Source: Glycocaulis albus
GTDB taxonomy: Bacteria > Pseudomonadota > Alphaproteobacteria > Caulobacterales > Maricaulaceae
Direction: 5' to 3'
NCBI RefSeq assembly: GCF_014639075.1
Contig: NZ_BMFS01000004.1
Location: 1 to 64,000 of the forward strand
Length of the DNA: 64,000 nucleotides
The translations under genes and the position numbers were made by a program. The notes below the pieces were generated by a model, which saw only the letters and a list, made by a program, of their open reading frames with translations, was not told the origin of the DNA and made no database searches. This document shows, piece after piece, positions 26,126 through 34,915 of this stretch (position 1 is the first letter of the stretch; each line of letters starts with the position of its first letter).

Positions 26126-27456
26126 CGTCTGGCCGCAACGACGTCGTTTGCAAAACTGATCGCCCCGTCATTCTGGAAATTGGTTGCGCCCAGCCGGACC
26201 ACGACCAGGTCTTCGGCGGGAATGATGAAAGTGACCTGCCCCTGAAAGCCGTTCATGATGAAGGTCCCTTCGGGCAGGCCGGCTGGATACATCCAGAAGC
26301 CCGAGCCATAAATGTTATCCGAGCCCGGCGTAGGCTGGCGGACATAATCGACCCAGTCTTCAGGAATGATCTGCGTGCCATCCGGCGCCCGCCCGCCATT
26401 GAGATATAGCTGGCCCAGACGCCCCCAGTCGCGGGCGCTGGCATACATGTAGCTGGACCATTGCAACGTGCCGTTCTCGTCCGCTTCGAGGATGGCTGTA
26501 TTCATGCCCAGCGGATCAAACAGCCAGTCACGTATCGTTTGAACCTCATCTGCGGGCGTATCGCCCAGCAGCGTCTCAAGCGCAGACCCGGCCAGCACCG
26601 TATTGCCTGATTGATAGTCCCAGCGCTCGCCCGGCGCGGCGATCTGCTCGCGGGTCGCTGCAAAGCGGGCCATGTCAGACTGGGTGAACAGCATTTGCGA
26701 GTTGGGATCGGTGCCGTCATTGATCTCGTAGCCGGCCAGTCCCCCGGTCATGCGCAGCAGCTGATCGACGGTGACTTCCGGGCGGCCAGCCTCTGCCAGC
26801 GCCGGCACCAGACCTTGCGCATGGATGTCTAGCAGGCCGCGCTGAACCAGCACGCCAGCCATTGTAGCCGCCAGCGATTTGGTCATGGACCATCCATGCA
26901 GGGGCGTTTCGGCATTGACGCCGTCTGCATAGCGCTCCGCCACCAGCCGTCCCTGGTGGAACACCGCCACACCCAGCGTATTGCGCCCGTCATCGCTAAA
27001 GGCCGCGTCAATCGCGGCTTCCAGCGCAGAGGTGTCGAAATGCGTGCCGCGGTGGGCCGTATCCAGCAGCATCGTATCGGCAGGCCGTGCAGGCAGGCCA
27101 AGGGCCGGGTCGAACATGCCATTGCCGTGAACCAGAGTGCAGCCGAGGCCCTCGCGATAAGCCGCCGTCTGCCGGCCGAGTATGCCGAGCACCGACGCGG
27201 TAACGGTCCGGCTGTCCGCATCTATCTCGACCTGTACCATTGGCCCGAAATCGCCCAGAAGCGGATCGGTATACATTGCACGTGCGCGCCCGGGTTCGAG
27301 GCCGGAAAGAAAGACCATGGAACAAGTCTGTTTCGCTGTCAGGCCGGTGCCAGTTGGCAAGTATATTTGCCACAGCGGCGAGTTAAGCAGGAATGCCCCG
27401 CCGCCAATAGCGGCCGCCAGCACCACAATGGCAGCTCCGGTCAGAATACGTTTCAT
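26122..27456 (-). CDS. Serine hydrolase, beta-lactamase class C fold
   Basis: Exported or membrane-anchored penicillin-binding-protein-like hydrolase. The N-terminus has a hydrophobic segment (residues about 5-24). A unique 130-residue N-terminal region precedes the catalytic domain, in which GWSMTKS (SxxK), WDYQSGN (equivalent of the YxN motif, Tyr conserved) and NGFQGQ near the C-terminus (in the HxG/KTG position) are visible. Length is 444 residues. A ribosome site GGAGG precedes the ATG at 27456. It is the first gene of a tight three- or four-gene leftward operon. An esterase or peptidase is as likely as a lactamase. Confidence 0.85.
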   Translation of the reverse strand: MKRILTGAAIVVLAAAIGGGAFLLNSPLWQIYLPTGTGLTAKQTCSMVFLSGLEPGRARAMYTDPLLGDFGPMVQVEIDADSRTVTASVLGILGRQTAAYREGLGCTLVHGNGMFDPALGLPARPADTMLLDTAHRGTHFDTSALEAAIDAAFSDDGRNTLGVAVFHQGRLVAERYADGVNAETPLHGWSMTKSLAATMAGVLVQRGLLDIHAQGLVPALAEAGRPEVTVDQLLRMTGGLAGYEINDGTDPNSQMLFTQSDMARFAATREQIAAPGERWDYQSGNTVLAGSALETLLGDTPADEVQTIRDWLFDPLGMNTAILEADENGTLQWSSYMYASARDWGRLGQLYLNGGRAPDGTQIIPEDWVDYVRQPTPGSDNIYGSGFWMYPAGLPEGTFIMNGFQGQVTFIIPAEDLVVVRLGATNFQNDGAISFANDVVAARR

Positions 27457-27525
27457 TGCCCTGCCTCCAGCGCTAATGGCTCGTCATGCTCAGCAACTCC
27501 GGATGCCGCCGATTGCGTTGATGGT

Positions 27526-28317
27526 TTAGCCGAACTTCGAAAAGTCCGGTGCACGGCGTTCGAGGAAGGCCGTGACCGCTTCCTTGAACTCCTCTGAAGC
27601 CAGCTGCGCGGCGAACTCTGCGCCTTCCTCGGCCATGAGCGTGTAGACGCCCTCGACGCCCTTGGTCATCAGCGCCTTGGACGTCTTCACTGCGTTGGGC
27701 GCCTTGGCTGCCAGCGCTTCGGCGCGTTTCATCACTTGGTCTTCGAGATCATCTGCCGGGAAGACGGCGTTGACGAGGTTTTTTGCCTCGGCGCGGTGTG
27801 CATCCCAGGTTTCGCCCAGCAGCAATAGCTCGGAGGCCACCACCCGGCCCACAATGCCCGGCAGAACCGCGCTCGAGCCAAATTCCGGCACCAAAGCGAG
27901 GTCCACGAATGGCGTCTTGAAGGTCGAACGGTCAGAGGCATAGGCAAGGTCACAATGCAGGAGCAGGGTCACCCCGATGCCGATGGCGAGGCCATCGACA
28001 CAGCCGATGACGGGCTTGGATGCGCCCAGCAGCGCGCGCATGAAGCGCTCCACAGGCGGCATATCCCCGCCGCCAATGGTGGGCGGTGCCTCCATGAAGT
28101 CCATCAGATCATTGCCGGCGGTGAAGATGCCATCGGTGCCGGCAATCACCACCACGCGGATGGCCTTGTCGGTCTCTGCCGTCTCCAGCCCTTGCGCCAT
28201 GGCGGTGTACATGGCGCGCGTGATGGCGTTCTTCTTCGCGGCGCGATTGAAACGGATCACGCGGACTGCGCCGTGATCTTCAACCAGCACATCGGAAAAC
28301 CCTGCAGGAGCGTTCAT
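27526..28317 (-). CDS. Enoyl-CoA hydratase/isomerase family protein
   Basis: Crotonase-fold enzyme for fatty acid or branched-chain acyl-CoA metabolism. The oxyanion-hole segments are VVIAGTDGIFTAGNDLMDF and SKPVIGCVDGLAIGIGVTLLLHCDLAYAS. The FTAGNDL form and the VPEFGSS active-site segment resemble delta3,delta2-enoyl-CoA isomerases as much as hydratases, so I keep the family-level name. Length is 263. AAGGA lies upstream of the start. It follows the acyl-CoA dehydrogenase gene after 11 bp and surely shares its transcript. Confidence 0.88.
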   Translation of the reverse strand: MNAPAGFSDVLVEDHGAVRVIRFNRAAKKNAITRAMYTAMAQGLETAETDKAIRVVVIAGTDGIFTAGNDLMDFMEAPPTIGGGDMPPVERFMRALLGASKPVIGCVDGLAIGIGVTLLLHCDLAYASDRSTFKTPFVDLALVPEFGSSAVLPGIVGRVVASELLLLGETWDAHRAEAKNLVNAVFPADDLEDQVMKRAEALAAKAPNAVKTSKALMTKGVEGVYTLMAEEGAEFAAQLASEEFKEAVTAFLERRAPDFSKFG

Positions 28318-28328
28318 CGCCTGTTTCC

Positions 28329-29546
28329 TTACGCTTCGTTGAGCCAGCGCTTCATTTCAAGCCGGGCGATGGTGCGCTCATGCACCTCATCCGGCCCGTC
28401 GGCGATGCGCAGCGTGCGGATACCGGCATAGGAGGAGGCGAGCGGGAAATCGTCGCTGACCCCGCCGCCGCCATGGGCCTGAATGGCATCGTCGATGACT
28501 TTCAGCGCCATGACAGGGGCGGCCACCTTGATCATGGCGATCTCGCCGCGCGCGGCCTTGTTGCCGACCGTGTCCATCATCCAGGCCGCTTTCAGGGTCA
28601 GAAGGCGCGAGGTCTCGATATCGATACGGGCGCGCGCAATGCGGTGCTCCCAGATCGAGTGCTTGATGACCGGCTTGCCGAACGCCTCCCGGCTCATGGC
28701 CCGCTTCACCATCAGTTCCAGCGCGCGTTCTGCCGCGCCGATCGTGCGCATGCAGTGGTGGATACGGCCCGGGCCGAGCCGGCCTTGTGCGATTTCAAAC
28801 CCGCGTCCCTCGCCCAGCAGGATATTGCTGGCGGGAACGCGAACATCTTTCAGCTCGACTTCCATGTGTCCGTGCGGCGCGTCGTCATAGCCGAACACCG
28901 GCAGATGGCGCAGCACTTTGACGCCCTTGGCATCGGCCGGCACCAGGATCATGGATTGCTGCTTGTGCAGCTCGGCGTCCGGGTCGGTCTTGCCCATGAC
29001 GATATAGACCGCGCAGCGCGGATCACCGGCGCCGGAGCTCCACCATTTGCGGCCATTGATGACGTATTCATCACCATCGCGCCGAATCGAGCACTCGATA
29101 TTGGTGGCGTCGGAGGAGGCGACGGCAGGTTCCGTCATCAGGAAGGCCGAGCGGATTTCACCGGCCAGCAGGGGTTTGAGCCATTTGTCCTGATGCTCCT
29201 TCGTGCCGTAGCGCGAGAGCACTTCCATATTGCCGGTATCGGGCGCGGAGCAATTGAATACTTCGCTGGCCCAGACCACCCGGCCCATTTCCTCGGCCAG
29301 AGGGGCGTAGTCGGCGTTGGAAAGTCCCGCGCCATGCTTGTCGTCCGGGTGGAAGAGATTCCACAGGCCTTGCGCCTTCGCCTTGGCTTTCAGCTCTTCA
29401 ATGATGGGCAATACCTGCCAGCGATTGGTGCCGAACCCGGCCAGCTGCTCATGATAGGTCTTCTCGTTCGGATAGACGTACTCGTCCATGAAGGCGCGTA
29501 CGCGTTGCAGGTAATCCTTGCAGCGGGCCGAGTATTCAAAGTCCAT
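28329..29546 (-). CDS. Acyl-CoA dehydrogenase (ACAD10/11-like)
   Basis: FAD-dependent acyl-CoA dehydrogenase for the first oxidation step of acyl-CoA degradation. I use the ATG at 29546 ([16 protein letters not shown]), which has GGGAGG upstream; this gives 405 residues. [17 protein letters not shown], the [15 protein letters not shown] segment, [19 protein letters not shown] and the C-terminal [16 protein letters not shown] match the ACAD10/11-like group. The preferred chain length is unknown. It forms a two-gene unit with the crotonase gene. Confidence 0.9.
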   Translation of the reverse strand: MDFEYSARCKDYLQRVRAFMDEYVYPNEKTYHEQLAGFGTNRWQVLPIIEELKAKAKAQGLWNLFHPDDKHGAGLSNADYAPLAEEMGRVVWASEVFNCSAPDTGNMEVLSRYGTKEHQDKWLKPLLAGEIRSAFLMTEPAVASSDATNIECSIRRDGDEYVINGRKWWSSGAGDPRCAVYIVMGKTDPDAELHKQQSMILVPADAKGVKVLRHLPVFGYDDAPHGHMEVELKDVRVPASNILLGEGRGFEIAQGRLGPGRIHHCMRTIGAAERALELMVKRAMSREAFGKPVIKHSIWEHRIARARIDIETSRLLTLKAAWMMDTVGNKAARGEIAMIKVAAPVMALKVIDDAIQAHGGGGVSDDFPLASSYAGIRTLRIADGPDEVHERTIARLEMKRWLNEA

Positions 29547-29647
29547 GTCTGGTGTCCTCCCTCGCGGTTTTCGCGTGTGCCCGGTCCGGGCCAATTTCGT
29601 TTGTCCAGACTATCATGGCACTTCCTGCCTCTGATTCCATCTGTGAC

Positions 29648-30382
29648 ATGACATCCATCATCATTCTTTTTGCGGTTCTCGCGACCGCCTTCCTGTCAGC
29701 CGTGTTCGGCATGGCCGGCGGGCTTATCCTGATGGGTGTGCTGGCCGCGTTGTTGCCCGTGCCGGCTGCGATGGTGATGCATGGCGCGGTGCAAAGCGTC
29801 TCCAATGGCTGGCGGGCGGTTCTGCTGCGCCGCTACATTCTCTGGAAGTCCATCGGCTGGTATCTGCTGGGTTCGGCTGCCGTAGCGCTGGTCCTTCTGG
29901 CCGTCACCTTCATCCTGCCGCGCCCCTGGCTCTTCATCGTGCTGGGGCTGGTGCCGCTCATCGTCTGGGTGCCAAAATCGGTGTTTGCGCTGGATGCCAC
30001 GAAGCCCGTTCAGGGCGTCGCCTGCGGTATCAGCGTGACCGGCCTCAACGTCATCGCGGGCGTGTCAGGGCCGCTCCTCGACACCTTCTTCCAAAATGTC
30101 GAGGCAGACCGGCGTTCAATCGTCGCCACCAAGGCGACGACACAGGTCGCCGCCCATGGCGTGAAGATCGCCTATTACATCGCCCCGGCGCTGGCCGCAG
30201 GCGAGGGCGGTTCCTTCTGGCTGATCGCGCTGGCGATACCCCTGTCAGTGCTGGGGACCACGCTGGGTGCCAAAGTGCTCGACCGGATGAGCGATGAGGT
30301 TTTCCGCCGCTGGACCAAGCGGCTGGTGACCGGGATCGGCGCATATTATTTCGCGAGCGGTGCTTGGATGCTGGTGACCTAG
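29648..30382 (+). CDS. TSUP-family (TauE/SafE) membrane transporter
   Basis: Predicted exporter or permease of small sulfur- or carbon-containing anions, member of the sulfite exporter TauE/SafE group. The 244-residue product has about eight hydrophobic segments; the paired family signature appears as [20 protein letters not shown] in the N-terminal half and [23 protein letters not shown] in the second. No good ribosome site is visible at the ATGs at 29648 or 29615; I use 29648. It is divergent from the acyl-CoA dehydrogenase gene, about 100 bp away. Confidence 0.82.
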   Translation: MTSIIILFAVLATAFLSAVFGMAGGLILMGVLAALLPVPAAMVMHGAVQSVSNGWRAVLLRRYILWKSIGWYLLGSAAVALVLLAVTFILPRPWLFIVLGLVPLIVWVPKSVFALDATKPVQGVACGISVTGLNVIAGVSGPLLDTFFQNVEADRRSIVATKATTQVAAHGVKIAYYIAPALAAGEGGSFWLIALAIPLSVLGTTLGAKVLDRMSDEVFRRWTKRLVTGIGAYYFASGAWMLVT

Positions 30383-30388
30383 CCAGCA

Positions 30389-30416
30389 CCGGGGTCCCGG
30401 CCTCCGAGCCGGGACC
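30389..30416. repeat. Family C GC hairpin
   Basis: Palindrome CCGGGGTCCCGG, then CCTCCGAGCCGGGACC, directly after the TSUP gene. It is the first of three repeats in the 248 bp gap before mutL; no gene is seen there. Confidence 0.65.
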
Positions 30417-30438
30417 TATGTACTGGAACACATATCGC

Positions 30439-30503
30439 GCGTTTCACCGGCGCAAGCCGGTGCCCAGTCAATTTCTGGGTCCCGACTTTCGTCGGGAAAA
30501 CGA
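30439..30503 (+). repeat. Cloverleaf repeat, family A copy 1
   Basis: Outer arm GCGTTTC at the left and GAAAACG (imperfect) at the right; inside, ACCGGCG/CGCCGGT-type arm (ACCGGCGCAAGCCGGT), CCCAG/CTGGG arm, and CCCGAC/GTCGGG arm. Copies 2 and 3 are at 34770-34839 and 52094-52156. Confidence 0.75.
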
Positions 30504-30532
30504 ACAGGATCGCAAGCAGATTTGTTTCCCGT

Positions 30533-30559
30533 GGCTCCCGGCTCGGTGGCCGGGATCCC
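30533..30559. repeat. Family C GC hairpin
   Basis: GGCTCCCGGCTCGGTGGCCG followed by GGATCC forms a short imperfect palindrome, one more member of the dispersed GC hairpins before mutL. Confidence 0.5.
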
Positions 30560-30630
30560 GGCGGGTAACGGGTTGGGAAACCTGCCCCCCTCCCTTGACC
30601 GCCTCTTCCGCAAACCCGACTTTCCCGCCC

Positions 30631-32475
30631 ATGGCCATTATCCGCCGACTCACCCCTGAAACCGTCAATCGCATCGCCGCGGGCGAGGTGGTCGAGCGCC
30701 CCGCCTCGGCCCTCAAAGAGCTGGTCGAGAACGCTTTGGACGCTGGTGCCACGCGCATTGATGTGCGCGCCGAAAGCGGCGGGCTTACGCGGCTGATCGT
30801 GGAAGATGATGGCCATGGCATGGACAGAGGCAGCCTGGCCCTCGCGGTGGAGCGCCACGCCACCTCCAAACTGCCGGTGGGTGCCGATGGCGCGGATGAT
30901 CTCCTCAACATCGCCTCAATGGGCTTCCGGGGTGAGGCTTTGCCCTCTATCGGCTCTGTCGCGCGCCTGTCCATCACCACGCAGGACGCCTCTGGCGATT
31001 GCTGGACGCTGGAGGTGGAGGGCGGAAAGACCGGCGAGCCCCGCCCCGCCCCGCCGCTCGGACGCACCGGCACGCGCATCGAGGTGCGCGATCTTTTTTA
31101 CGCCACGCCCGCCCGCCTGAAATTTCTCAAGAGCGAGCGCGCCGAGAGCATGGCGATCAGCGACGTGATGAAGCGCCTCGCGCTCGCCAGATCCGATGTC
31201 GGCTTCTTCCTCACGCTCGATGGGCGCTCGCGCCTCGCCTTGCAGGCGCCGGGCATGGTGGACCAGGCGGAAGCCCGCCGCGTGCGCCTCGCCGCCCTGC
31301 TGGACCGCGATTTTGCCGAGAATGCGCTTGCCATCGATACGGTACGCGAAGGCGTGAGCGTGACCGGCTGGGCGAGCCTTCCCACCTATAATCGCGGCAC
31401 CAACCAGCACCAGTTCCTGTTCGTGAACGGGCGGCCCGTGCGCGACAAGCTGCTCGTCGGGGCGGTGCGCGGGGCGTATCAGGATTTCCTCGCCCGCGAC
31501 CGGCACCCGGTAGTGGCGCTCTATGTCGATCTGCCGACCGATGAGGTGGATGTGAACGTGCACCCGGCCAAGGCCGAGGTGCGCTTTCGCGATTCAGGGC
31601 TGGTGCGCGGGCTGATCGTCGGCGCGCTGCGCCATGCGCTTGCGGGGGCGGGACACCGCGCGTCCACGACAGTTGCCGCGCAGACGCTTGGCCGCCTGCA
31701 GCCGCAAAGCGCGCCCACAGGATCGCTCTGGGCGCCTTCGCGCAGTGAGTATGGCGCGCGGGTCTCTCCAGCCTATGAAGCCTCGCTGGCCGAGCGCCCG
31801 GCATACGATTTCGATGCAGGATCAGTGCGCGCCGAACCCTCCGGCCTTGCCTACGCCGCGAGGGTGGAGGCCGAACCGGCGCGCGAGCTGGAAGATTTTC
31901 CGCTAGGGGCTGCTCGCGCCCAGCTGCACGGCACCTATGTGATCGCGCAGACGGCGGATGGCCTCGTCATCGTCGATCAGCACGCCGCTCATGAGCGTCT
32001 GGTCTATGAGCGGATGAAGGCAGCTCTCAGCACTACCGGCGTCGCCCGGCAGGCGCTGCTGGTGCCGGAGATTGTCGAGATGGACGAGAGCGAGGCGCGG
32101 CGCGTGCTCGACCGGACCGAAGAACTCGCAGAGCTGGGGCTTGTGATCGAGCCGTTCGGCCCCGGCGCAATTGCAGTGCGCGAAACGCCCGCGCTTCTCA
32201 AACGCCTCGACGTTCAGGGCCTGATCCGCGATCTCGCTGACGAGATCGCGGAATATGACGAGGCGTTGTCGCTCAAAGAAAAGCTGGAGGAAGTGGTCGG
32301 CACCATGGCCTGCCATGGTTCGGTGCGCGCCGGGCGCCGCCTCAATGGCGAGGAGATGAACGCGCTCCTGCGCGAGATGGAAGCCACCCCCCATTCCGGC
32401 CAGTGCAATCATGGCCGGCCGACTTACGTGGAGCTGAAACTCTCTGATATCGAGCGGCTCTTCGGGAGGAAGTGA
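30631..32475 (+). CDS. mutL: DNA mismatch repair protein MutL
   Basis: Mismatch repair ATPase linking MutS recognition to strand incision. From the ATG at 30631 the 614-residue protein opens [24 protein letters not shown] motifs include [15 protein letters not shown] (residues 29-43) and [14 protein letters not shown]. The C-terminal domain holds [12 protein letters not shown] (about 449-460), matching the DQHA(X)2E(X)4E endonuclease motif of MutL from organisms without MutH. A longer open frame upstream to 30364 runs through repeats and is not MutL-like. Confidence 0.95.
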   Translation: MAIIRRLTPETVNRIAAGEVVERPASALKELVENALDAGATRIDVRAESGGLTRLIVEDDGHGMDRGSLALAVERHATSKLPVGADGADDLLNIASMGFRGEALPSIGSVARLSITTQDASGDCWTLEVEGGKTGEPRPAPPLGRTGTRIEVRDLFYATPARLKFLKSERAESMAISDVMKRLALARSDVGFFLTLDGRSRLALQAPGMVDQAEARRVRLAALLDRDFAENALAIDTVREGVSVTGWASLPTYNRGTNQHQFLFVNGRPVRDKLLVGAVRGAYQDFLARDRHPVVALYVDLPTDEVDVNVHPAKAEVRFRDSGLVRGLIVGALRHALAGAGHRASTTVAAQTLGRLQPQSAPTGSLWAPSRSEYGARVSPAYEASLAERPAYDFDAGSVRAEPSGLAYAARVEAEPARELEDFPLGAARAQLHGTYVIAQTADGLVIVDQHAAHERLVYERMKAALSTTGVARQALLVPEIVEMDESEARRVLDRTEELAELGLVIEPFGPGAIAVRETPALLKRLDVQGLIRDLADEIAEYDEALSLKEKLEEVVGTMACHGSVRAGRRLNGEEMNALLREMEATPHSGQCNHGRPTYVELKLSDIERLFGRK

Positions 32476-32482
32476 GGGGTTT

Positions 32483-32624
32483 GGATCCCGGGTCAAGCCC
32501 GGGAACCCGGTTGAGAGGTAAGCGCCAGATACACCGGGGTCCCGGCCCCCGAGCCGGGACCTAGGGATCGTAGAGCGATGACAGTGTCAAGCAGCTCTGG
32601 GTTCCCGCTTGCGCAGGAACGACG
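32483..32624. repeat. Repeat cluster: two family C hairpins and a half family B element
   Basis: GGATCCCGGGTCAAGCCCGG (32483-32510 in full), CCGGGGTCCCGGCCCCCGAG (32534-32561 in full), then 32562-32624, which resembles the right half of family B: TAGAGCGATGAC, GCTCTGGGTTCCCGC and GCGCAGGAACGACG. The cluster separates the convergent mutL and rsmD genes and may hold their terminators. Confidence 0.65.
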
Positions 32625-32636
32625 CCGGAGGGGCGA

Positions 32637-33197
32637 TCACCCCCGCCTCAAATACACCACCCTTGCCGCGCCGTATTCGCCTTCATCAAGGCGTTCCCAG
32701 CCGGGTGTCTGCGGGATTTCTTCAATACCGACTTCCAACACGGCGATGGCATCGGCGGTCAGCCAGCCGCCATCCAGAAGCCGGGAGAGGGCCAGCTCGC
32801 CCAGCCCCTTGCCATAGGGCGGGTCGAGGAAGACCAGATCAAACGGCGCGCCCAGATTGGCCGGTTTTGGCCCCATGGCAGTGGCGTCGCGCCGGTGCAG
32901 ACGGGTGGTCGCCCAGAGCTGGAGCGCCTCCACATTGTCGCGGATTGCGCCTCTGGCGCCCGCGTCCGTCTCGACGAACAGGCAAAAGGCTGCGCCCCGG
33001 CTCATCGCTTCAAAGCCTAGTGCGCCCGAACCGGCAAATAGGTCGATCACGCGCTTGCCCGCGAGCCCGTCCGACCAGCTGGCATGGGCCAGCTTGTTGA
33101 AAATGCTTTCGCGGGTGCGGTCGGCGGTGGGGCGCGTCTTGCGGCCCTTGGGCGCGGCAAGCGCGCGGCCCTTATGGCTTCCGGCGATGATGCGCAT
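32637..33197 (-). CDS. rsmD: 16S rRNA (guanine966-N2)-methyltransferase RsmD
   Basis: SAM-dependent methyltransferase modifying G966 of 16S rRNA. From the ATG at 33197 the 186-residue product starts MRIIAGSHKGRALAAPKG, contains RPTADRTRESIFNKL, the SAM-binding VIDLFAGSGALGFEAMSRGA, and the catalytic LDPPYGKG. Its first 26 bp overlap the end of the pseudouridine synthase gene in the same strand, so translation is likely coupled. Confidence 0.94.
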   Translation of the reverse strand: MRIIAGSHKGRALAAPKGRKTRPTADRTRESIFNKLAHASWSDGLAGKRVIDLFAGSGALGFEAMSRGAAFCLFVETDAGARGAIRDNVEALQLWATTRLHRRDATAMGPKPANLGAPFDLVFLDPPYGKGLGELALSRLLDGGWLTADAIAVLEVGIEEIPQTPGWERLDEGEYGAARVVYLRRG

Positions 33198-34179
33198 CGG
33201 GCTTTCTGGCCTTGTTGTCGGGACGCTTGCCGGGGGCGGATTTACCGCGCGGCGCACCGGGCGAGGGGCGTTTGGGGCCCTTGCCTGCAGGCGCAGGCGG
33301 GCGGGGACGGTCCGGCTTTGCAACGGCCTTGCCGGTCATGTCGGCTTCGCGCGCGCCCTCTTTCATCGGATAGCCATCGCCATCCAGCGGATAGAGCTTG
33401 CCGAGCTGTTCGCGCAGGACCGAGCGGCGGATTTCTTCGGTCTTGCCCTTTTCCAGCGCGCCCAGCTGGAACGGGCCATAGGCGGTGCGCAGGAGGCGGT
33501 TCACGGTCAGGCCTACCGCAGAGAGCACCTTCCTCACCTCGCGGTTCTTGCCCTCTTTCAGGCCCACGGTCAGCCAGGTGTTCGAGCCGGTGCGCCGGTC
33601 CACCACCACATCGATGGGGCCGTACTTCACGCCCTCGACACTGATGCCCTTTTTGAGCTTCTCGATCGCCTCCTCGGTGATCTCGCCATAGGCGCGCACC
33701 CGGTAGCGCCGCGTCCAGCCCGTGGAGGGCAGTTCCAGCACGCGCGCCAGCTCGCCATCATTGGTCAGCAGCAAAAGGCCTTCTGAGGTGAGGTCCAGCC
33801 GCCCTATGGAGATCACCCGGCCCATATCCTTTGGCAGGGATTGAAACACCGTCTCGCGCCCTTGCGGGTCGGCGTGGGTCGTCACCAGCCCGTCGGGCTT
33901 GTGGTGACGCCACAGGCGCGTGGGCGGGCGCTCTGCAATCGGTTTGCCGTCCACGCGTACATCATCGCCGGGCGTGACCTTGACCGCCGGCGTGGTCAGC
34001 ACCTTGCCGTTCAGGCTCACCCGGCCTTCCTCGATCATGCGCTCGGCCTCGCGGCGCGAGGCAACGCCCGCATGGGCGAGCACCTTGGCGATGCGCTCGC
34101 CATCATCGGCATTTCTGGGGGCAGGGGGTCTGGCCAAGGCTTGCGGGCGCTCCGGTGAAGGCTTAAGCGGCTGATCCAT
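33172..34179 (-). CDS. rluB: RluB/RsuA-family pseudouridine synthase
   Basis: rRNA pseudouridine synthase of the RsuA family, probably acting on 23S rRNA. An S4 RNA-binding domain is at the N-terminus (RIAKVLAHAGVASRREAERMIEEGRVSLNG), the catalytic GRLDLTSEGLLLLTNDG holds the active-site Asp, and KEGKNREVRKVLSAVGLTVNRLLRTAYGPF is the C-terminal signature. A 60-residue Lys/Arg/Pro-rich tail follows (KGPKRPSPGAPRGK and onward), common in alphaproteobacterial members. I take the ATG at 34179, which would share bases with the divergent tadA start; an in-frame ATG at 34197 would overlap tadA by 20 bp. Confidence 0.88.
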   Translation of the reverse strand: MDQPLKPSPERPQALARPPAPRNADDGERIAKVLAHAGVASRREAERMIEEGRVSLNGKVLTTPAVKVTPGDDVRVDGKPIAERPPTRLWRHHKPDGLVTTHADPQGRETVFQSLPKDMGRVISIGRLDLTSEGLLLLTNDGELARVLELPSTGWTRRYRVRAYGEITEEAIEKLKKGISVEGVKYGPIDVVVDRRTGSNTWLTVGLKEGKNREVRKVLSAVGLTVNRLLRTAYGPFQLGALEKGKTEEIRRSVLREQLGKLYPLDGDGYPMKEGAREADMTGKAVAKPDRPRPPAPAGKGPKRPSPGAPRGKSAPGKRPDNKARKPDAHHRRKP

Positions 34180-34642
34180 GAGTGACAGCCGCGACATACG
34201 CTTTATGGCGCTAGCCTTGGGTCAGGCGCAAGCCGCTGCCGCCGCGGGCGAGGCACCCATTGGTGCGATTATCGTTGATCCGGCGACGGATAAGGTGATC
34301 GGAGCCGCGCACAACATGCCGATCGCACGCCATGATCCGAGCGCCCATGCGGAGATACTGGCGCTTCGTCTCGCGGGTGAAAAGCTTGGCAATTATCGGC
34401 TGACCGGCCTTGAGATGTTTGTCACGCTGGAGCCGTGCGCCATGTGTGCCGGCGCGATCAGTCATGCGCGCATCGGCCGGCTGGTCTACGGCGCGTCAGA
34501 CCCCAAGGGCGGGGCGATTGCGCACGGTCCCCGCTTTTTCGACCAATCCACCTGCCATTGGCGGCCTGGCGTGACCGGCGGCGTGTTGGCCGATGAGAGC
34601 GCGGCGCTCCTGAAAAGATTTTTCAGGGCGAGGCGGGGGTAG
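34178..34642 (+). CDS. tadA: tRNA adenosine(34) deaminase TadA
   Basis: Zinc deaminase making inosine at the wobble position of tRNA-Arg. The zinc ligands and catalytic glutamate are seen in SAHAEILALR (HAE) and LEPCAMCAGAISHARIGRLVYGASDPKGG (PCxxC). Length is 154. The start ATG at 34178 overlaps the proposed start codon of the divergent rluB gene; no clear ribosome site is visible. Followed by a gap filled with repeats. Confidence 0.94.
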   Translation: MSDSRDIRFMALALGQAQAAAAAGEAPIGAIIVDPATDKVIGAAHNMPIARHDPSAHAEILALRLAGEKLGNYRLTGLEMFVTLEPCAMCAGAISHARIGRLVYGASDPKGGAIAHGPRFFDQSTCHWRPGVTGGVLADESAALLKRFFRARRG

Positions 34643-34704
34643 GGCTTTTCCCCCGGCGCGTTTCAGCGCGCATGGGCGGGTAGAGTATATCCGGCACAGT
34701 GCAG

Positions 34705-34734
34705 CCGGGTTCCCGGCCCCCGAGCCGGGAACCC
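34705..34734. repeat. Family C GC hairpin
   Basis: GGGTTCCCGGCCCCCGAGCC followed by GGGAACCC; a near-perfect palindrome with arms GGGTTCCCGGC/GCCGGGAACCC apart from the loop. First of four stacked repeats in the 273 bp gap after tadA. Confidence 0.7.
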
Positions 34735-34769
34735 TGTTTCCAATGTACCGTTGGTTTCCATGCCATCTC

Positions 34770-34839
34770 GCGTTTCACCGGCGTACGCCGGTGTCCAGCT
34801 TTTACGGTTTCTGGACCCCGACTTGTGTCGGGGAAACGC
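34770..34839 (+). repeat. Cloverleaf repeat, family A copy 2
   Basis: Best-preserved copy (70 nt). Outer arm GCGTTTC (34770-34776) pairs with GAAACGC (34833-34839). Inner arms: ACCGGCG-TA-CGCCGGT, TCCAG/CTGGA, and CCCCGAC-TTG-TGTCGGGG. The four helices can close as a four-way junction. Confidence 0.8.
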
Positions 34840-34841
34840 AT

Positions 34842-34869
34842 GGATCCCGGGTCAAGCCCGGGAACCCGG
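34842..34869. repeat. Family C GC hairpin
   Basis: GGATCCCGGGTCAAGCCCGG followed by GAACCCGG, identical over 28 bases to the copies at 16617 and 32483. Confidence 0.7.
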
Positions 34870-34912
34870 CTTTTGGTTGCGCAGCGCATCCGCGCTGCGC
34901 AACCAAAAGCCG
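34867..34912. terminator. Perfect 21 bp hairpin after the M23 peptidase gene
   Basis: The 21-base arm at 34867-34887 is exactly complementary to 34892-34912, with the 4-base loop ATCC. It lies 3 bp beyond the stop of the leftward M23 peptidase gene, so it may end or stabilise that transcript, but neither side has a U-run. The core around the loop (GCGCAGCGC-ATCC-GCGCTGCGC) resembles the hairpin of family D repeats. Confidence 0.55.
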
Positions 34913-34915
34913 CCT

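Noticed and set aside
30364-30630. N-terminal extension of mutL to 30364
   Set aside because: The extra 89 codons cross two repeats, while MutL proteins begin with the [19 protein letters not shown]-type sequence found at 30631.
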